Positions 8,829-11,618 of a DNA stretch of 11,618 nt are shown piece by piece. Position numbers and translations under genes: made by a program. Under the pieces are notes generated by a model. The model had not been told where the DNA came from, searched no databases, and was given only the letters and a program-made list of their open reading frames with translations. The stretch covers positions 1 through 11,618 of the forward strand of contig SSBO01000107.1 in assembly GCA_005281725.1 (NCBI GenBank). The letters are read 5' to 3'. Within the stretch, counting starts at the first letter, position 1. Each line of letters starts with the position of its first letter. The stretch comes from Wuchereria bancrofti (lineage: Eukaryota; Nematoda; Chromadorea; Rhabditida; Onchocercidae).

Positions 8829-9019
8829 GGGTGATATTTCGGATACGGTACAAAACTTGCTAGGTGGACTACGATCGACTTGCAATATATCGATGTGAAG
8901 AAATTAAAAGAGCTTTCGAAACGGGCTACTTTGTTCGTGTTACGCAGCAGACAAATGAACAATATACAACATTTGAAATATCTCCATCAGAATTACAGAA
9001 ATTAAATATCGGAATCTGA
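8829..9019 (+). CDS. GMPR: GMP reductase, last exon, two frame breaks
   Basis: Follows acceptor GTTACTTTACAG (ending 8828) and completes the Arg codon split by the GC-AG intron. It reads GDISDTVQNLLGGLRSTC, then, after one apparent missing base at 8884-8885, YIDVKKLKELSKRAT. After another missing base at 8931-8932 it reads VRVTQQTNEQYTTFEIS and PSELQKLNIGI before TGA (9017-9019). Without the corrections translation would stop at 8893-8898. The tail after VTQQ is about 22 residues, longer than the short tail of the human enzyme as I know it. The same sequence recurs at 10526-10716. Confidence 0.8.
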
Positions 9020-9389
9020 TTCATGTTCTTTAAAAAGTTTCATTTTATACTTCAGTTGTGCAGCATTATACTATCACTTGTCTCGACTTTTCTGATTAGA
9101 GTTTTACTTTAAAATATTTCAGTTTTCATTTTCATTTGCTGTTCATATATTTTGTTGAAAAGGATTTTTTCAGTAAAGCCTTTTCAAAGTTAATTTAAGA
9201 AAAATCTCCACTACCTATCCAACCTTCAAATATCTAATCCAAAATTCTCTTTAATTCGCACCATATCCTTACTGCTCAGTCTATAAACAGTGTTAACATG
9301 AGATTTTTACATACAGCTTTCTATATTGTATTTATTGTAGAGATGTGCGCAAGTTTTCTATTTGTGCCTCATCATCCTTAATTTGAATC

Positions 9390-9395
9390 AATAAA
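9390..9395 (+). terminator. Poly(A) signal of GMP reductase
   Basis: AATAAA about 370 bases after the GMP reductase stop codon, in the right orientation and before the converging sushi gene. It is the first canonical signal downstream of the stop that I found. It recurs at 11087-11092 in the repeated block. Confidence 0.55.
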
Positions 9396-9510
9396 CTTTT
9401 CAATTATTGGCTTTTCTCGATAGAGACACTTTTTTTAGAGACACATTTCGGTACTTTTCGATTCCATTGTCTAGATGATATACATTCGAGTACATTTTCC
9501 AAAGCTAGAC

Positions 9511-9539
9511 GGTATTCTGTAGAAGTACAGTAGAATACC
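9511..9539. repeat. Inverted repeat between the convergent genes
   Basis: GGTATTCT (9511-9518) and AGAATACC (9532-9539) can pair over 8 bases, with extra GTA/TAC pairing inside. The hairpin lies between the GMP reductase poly(A) signal and the sushi 3' end, and recurs at 11208-11236. Its role, if any, is unknown. Confidence 0.4.
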
Positions 9540-9696
9540 ATTTTCTCCTCAATGAGATAATATGGTTTAGCTGGAGAGATGCTATCTACTTATTCAGGTC
9601 TTCCAGGAAAACGACAGACTAGTATACCTGAAAAATCCTACCATCCTTTTTGTACTGGACTGGTTTTTCTTACTGAATCGTAAAGCGTTTAGTTTT

Positions 9697-9702
9697 TTTA
9701 TT
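9697..9702 (-). terminator. Candidate poly(A) signal for the sushi gene
   Basis: AATAAA on the - strand, about 100 bases after the sushi stop codon. A second AATAAA (9808-9803) overlaps the stop itself, inside CAATAAAAAA. Either could serve; the distal one leaves a more usual 3' untranslated length. The distal signal recurs at 11394-11399. Confidence 0.4.
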
Positions 9703-9803
9703 CCACCTCATCAGAATTTACGGTTTTTTCTGTGACCAATTGCTGCCCCTATTAGCCAAGGAGGTAATTATTTATTAGACTTCAGCAAGAAGGATCGTAT
9801 TTT

Positions 9804-9958
9804 TTATTGCGTGAAATTTCGAAAGCATACATTTACGTCGACATAAGTCCAGTTACCGTTTGCCTGACATACGCTGTAGTCGATACCAGTTAACATGTAA
9901 CCATGTCTACATTCAAATACAAGCACTTCCCGTACGTTATACTCATTCTTCACCTCTC
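9804..9958 (-). CDS. Terminal exon with a sushi (CCP/SCR) domain
   Basis: Reading the - strand from the N at 9959 downward, one frame is open for 51 codons: EVKNEYNVREVLVFECRHGY, then MLTGIDYSVCQANGNW, TYVDVNVC and FRNFTQ, ending in TAA at 9806-9804. The order C-x2-GY-x-L-x-G...C-x2-NG-x-W...C is that of a sushi domain, with Cys 2, 3 and 4 of the four seen here. Cys 1 would lie in the preceding sequence. Sushi domains occur in secreted or cell-surface proteins, usually in series and stabilised by two disulfides. The frame has no start codon here, so this is the 3' coding exon of a gene entering from the right. It is cut at its 5' side by the N. The parent protein is not identifiable. Confidence 0.72.
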
Positions 9959-9959
9959 N
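9959..9959. other. Single undetermined base, probable contig join
   Basis: The only N in the window. Everything to its right through 11618 repeats sequence from 1697 bases earlier, so it marks the joint between two overlapping contigs rather than an isolated ambiguous base call. Confidence 0.8.
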
Positions 9960-10144
9960 TCCTGGTTCAGTTTGTACGACACGTAAGAAAATTGGAGTTG
10001 GCTATCCGCAATTGAGCGCTGTTTTGGAATGTGCTGATGCTGCACATGGTTTGAACGGGCATGTGGTGAGCGACGGAGGGTGCACAAATTCTGGGAATGT
10101 TGCGAAGACATTTGGTGCCGGCGTTGATTTTGTGATGATTGGAG
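9960..10144 (+). pseudogene. GMPR: GMP reductase catalytic exon, repeated and 5'-truncated
   Basis: Identical to 8263-8447. It begins inside the [11 protein letters not shown] loop, lacking the acceptor and the first 11 bases of the exon; the Cys and SDGGC loops are present. Exons 2 to 4 are not repeated before it, so it could not make an enzyme alone. It is probably an assembly copy of the same locus. Confidence 0.85.
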
Positions 10145-10269
10145 GTGCCAGAGATTTCTCTCTTCTACTCTACGATTCTTAATATCTACATTTGTGCAAA
10201 AAAAAAAATAAGTAGGCTTCTCCTACGATGTCAGAATTGCATATCCACTTAGTCCCACCTTATTTATAG

Positions 10270-10431
10270 GTGTTTCGCTGGACATGATCAGTGTGATAGT
10301 GATACTGCTGTAAAGAATGGACAGAAATACAAATTCTATGGAATGGCTTCTGACACAGCGATGAAAAGACACGAAGGAAGCGTAGCAGAATACTGTGCTT
10401 CGGAAGGCAAGACAATAACTCTTCCATGCAG
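10270..10431 (+). pseudogene. GMPR: GMP reductase exon 6, repeated
   Basis: Identical to 8573-8734, including the apparent missing base after the acceptor, the CDSD loop and the GCAAGT donor. Shared damage means that both copies come from one sequence. Confidence 0.85.
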
Positions 10432-10525
10432 GCAAGTGTGTGCTTTTTAGAAACTGTGTGTTACTATTTCGATTCTTTCATTATGCAAACTCAGCTTAAA
10501 ATTCAAAATTAGTGTTACTTTACAG

Positions 10526-10716
10526 GGGTGATATTTCGGATACGGTACAAAACTTGCTAGGTGGACTACGATCGACTTGCAATATATCGATGTGAAGAAA
10601 TTAAAAGAGCTTTCGAAACGGGCTACTTTGTTCGTGTTACGCAGCAGACAAATGAACAATATACAACATTTGAAATATCTCCATCAGAATTACAGAAATT
10701 AAATATCGGAATCTGA
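10526..10716 (+). pseudogene. GMPR: GMP reductase last exon, repeated
   Basis: Identical to 8829-9019, including both apparent one-base losses (now at 10581-10582 and 10628-10629). The stop codon is at 10714-10716. Confidence 0.85.
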
Positions 10717-11086
10717 TTCATGTTCTTTAAAAAGTTTCATTTTATACTTCAGTTGTGCAGCATTATACTATCACTTGTCTCGACTTTTCTGATTAGAGTT
10801 TTACTTTAAAATATTTCAGTTTTCATTTTCATTTGCTGTTCATATATTTTGTTGAAAAGGATTTTTTCAGTAAAGCCTTTTCAAAGTTAATTTAAGAAAA
10901 ATCTCCACTACCTATCCAACCTTCAAATATCTAATCCAAAATTCTCTTTAATTCGCACCATATCCTTACTGCTCAGTCTATAAACAGTGTTAACATGAGA
11001 TTTTTACATACAGCTTTCTATATTGTATTTATTGTAGAGATGTGCGCAAGTTTTCTATTTGTGCCTCATCATCCTTAATTTGAATC

Positions 11087-11092
11087 AATAAA
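11087..11092 (+). terminator. Poly(A) signal, repeated
   Basis: AATAAA in the repeated block, equivalent to 9390-9395. Confidence 0.45.
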
Positions 11093-11500
11093 CTTTTCAA
11101 TTATTGGCTTTTCTCGATAGAGACACTTTTTTTAGAGACACATTTCGGTACTTTTCGATTCCATTGTCTAGATGATATACATTCGAGTACATTTTCCAAA
11201 GCTAGACGGTATTCTGTAGAAGTACAGTAGAATACCATTTTCTCCTCAATGAGATAATATGGTTTAGCTGGAGAGATGCTATCTACTTATTCAGGTCTTC
11301 CAGGAAAACGACAGACTAGTATACCTGAAAAATCCTACCATCCTTTTTGTACTGGACTGGTTTTTCTTACTGAATCGTAAAGCGTTTAGTTTTTTTATTC
11401 CACCTCATCAGAATTTACGGTTTTTTCTGTGACCAATTGCTGCCCCTATTAGCCAAGGAGGTAATTATTTATTAGACTTCAGCAAGAAGGATCGTATTTT

Positions 11501-11618
11501 TTATTGCGTGAAATTTCGAAAGCATACATTTACGTCGACATAAGTCCAGTTACCGTTTGCCTGACATACGCTGTAGTCGATACCAGTTAACATGTAACCA
11601 TGTCTACATTCAAATACA
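11501..11618 (-). CDS. Sushi-domain terminal exon, repeated, cut by the window end
   Basis: Same sequence as 9804-9921 on the - strand: 39 codons including CRHGYMLTGIDYSVC, NGNW, the final Cys and the TAA stop (11503-11501). The exon continues beyond 11618. If the repeat is a contig overlap, this is the copy that connects to the rest of the sushi gene. Confidence 0.65.
   Translation of the reverse strand, partial: VFECRHGYMLTGIDYSVCQANGNWTYVDVNVCFRNFTQ

Larger units (their letters stand above)
6911..9019 (+). pseudogene. GMPR: GMP reductase gene, at least six exons, reading frame broken
   Basis: GMP reductase turns GMP into IMP and ammonia with NADPH, in the cytosolic purine interconversion pathway. 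The sequence shows its landmarks in order across six exons: [109 protein letters not shown] and LLGGLRSTC. [14 protein letters not shown] and VAEYxASEGKT favour GMP reductase over IMP dehydrogenase, and no CBS domains are present. The frame-corrected length is near the family's roughly 345 residues. Frame jumps are needed inside exons near 7446, 7461-7468, 7582, 7870, 7884, 7890, 8575, 8884 and 8931. No frame-corrected exon has an internal stop, so this is either a decaying gene or a good gene carrying sequence errors. No in-frame ATG precedes the first recognisable exon. Identity is certain; functional status is not. Confidence 0.9.
9396..9803. other. Convergent intergenic region
   Basis: Lies between the 3' ends of GMP reductase (+) and the sushi gene (-). 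It holds the hairpin at 9511-9539 and the - strand poly(A) signal at 9702-9697, with no coding sequence seen on either strand. Repeated at 11093-11500. Confidence 0.6.
8263..9921. repeat. Long direct repeat, copy 1 (1659 bases)
   Basis: This stretch recurs at 9960-11618 with a constant offset of 1697 bases. I compared the copies by eye and found no difference, including in introns, the A11 run in the intron at about 8501-8511, and the intergenic DNA. It spans most of GMP reductase exon 5, exons 6 and 7, the convergent intergenic region and part of the sushi exon. Confidence 0.95.
9960..11618. repeat. Long direct repeat, copy 2, reaching the window end
   Basis: Starts one base after the single N, in the middle of a GMP reductase codon (third base of the Gly codon of GLGPG), and runs to the last base of the window. 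There is no duplication-associated sequence, target site or flanking homology at its left edge. It is best read as the start of a contig that overlaps the previous contig. Confidence 0.95.

Noticed and set aside
8526..8962. - strand ORFs opposite GMP reductase exons 6 and 7 (also at 10223-10659)
   Set aside because: Shadows of the real + strand exons. The + strand reading gives clear GMP reductase motifs.
6911..9019. IMP dehydrogenase as the identity of the main gene
   Set aside because: There is no CBS insertion, and [13 protein letters not shown] and VAEYxASEGKT are GMP reductase-type.
8263..11618. Real tandem duplication of the GMP reductase 3' end
   Set aside because: Not excluded, but perfect identity across non-coding DNA and the abrupt start at an N favour an assembly artefact.

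Overview
The window looks like AT-rich nuclear DNA from an invertebrate, most likely a nematode. The evidence is: short A/T-rich introns with acceptors of the TTYTCAG, TTTTTAG and TTTACAG type; GT donors, one of them in GC form; candidate spliced-leader acceptors a few bases before ATGs; and a eukaryote-type GMP reductase spread over small exons. The genus cannot be read from sequence alone. No bacterial operon, tRNA, rRNA, CRISPR array or transposon coding region was seen.

Layout. Positions 1 to about 3550 are mostly non-coding, with short ORFs of doubtful value and one 37-base exon-like segment that reads like an immunoglobulin strand. At 3558-3781 there is a good first-coding-exon candidate: acceptor, 15-base leader, 69 codons, perfect donor. 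It is Ser-rich and ends in a CxxC motif. A second segment at 4179-4350 reads, with stops, like the second zinc finger and hinge of a nuclear hormone receptor. Positions 4390-6400 have no recognisable gene but hold a perfect DR1 nuclear-receptor element (5379-5391) and a second, imperfect one (5837-5849).

The main gene is GMP reductase on the + strand (6911-9019). At least six exons can be placed by protein similarity. The catalytic Cys-Thr loop is intact, but the frame is broken at about nine places, nearly all apparent one-base losses, and no start codon is visible. A poly(A) signal follows at 9390. Converging on it from the - strand is the last exon of a sushi (CCP) domain gene (9958 down to 9804).

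From 9960 to the window end, the stretch 8263-9921 is repeated without any difference I could find. The repeat starts in mid-exon immediately after a single N at 9959. It contains the last three GMP reductase exons, the intergenic region and the sushi exon again. The most economical reading is two overlapping contigs joined end to end without merging, not a biological duplication.

The genes do not form an obvious pathway: GMP reductase serves purine salvage, whereas the sushi protein would be secreted or on the cell surface. The most solid new observations are the assembly duplication, the sushi exon, the deletion-biased damage in GMP reductase, and the DR1 elements.
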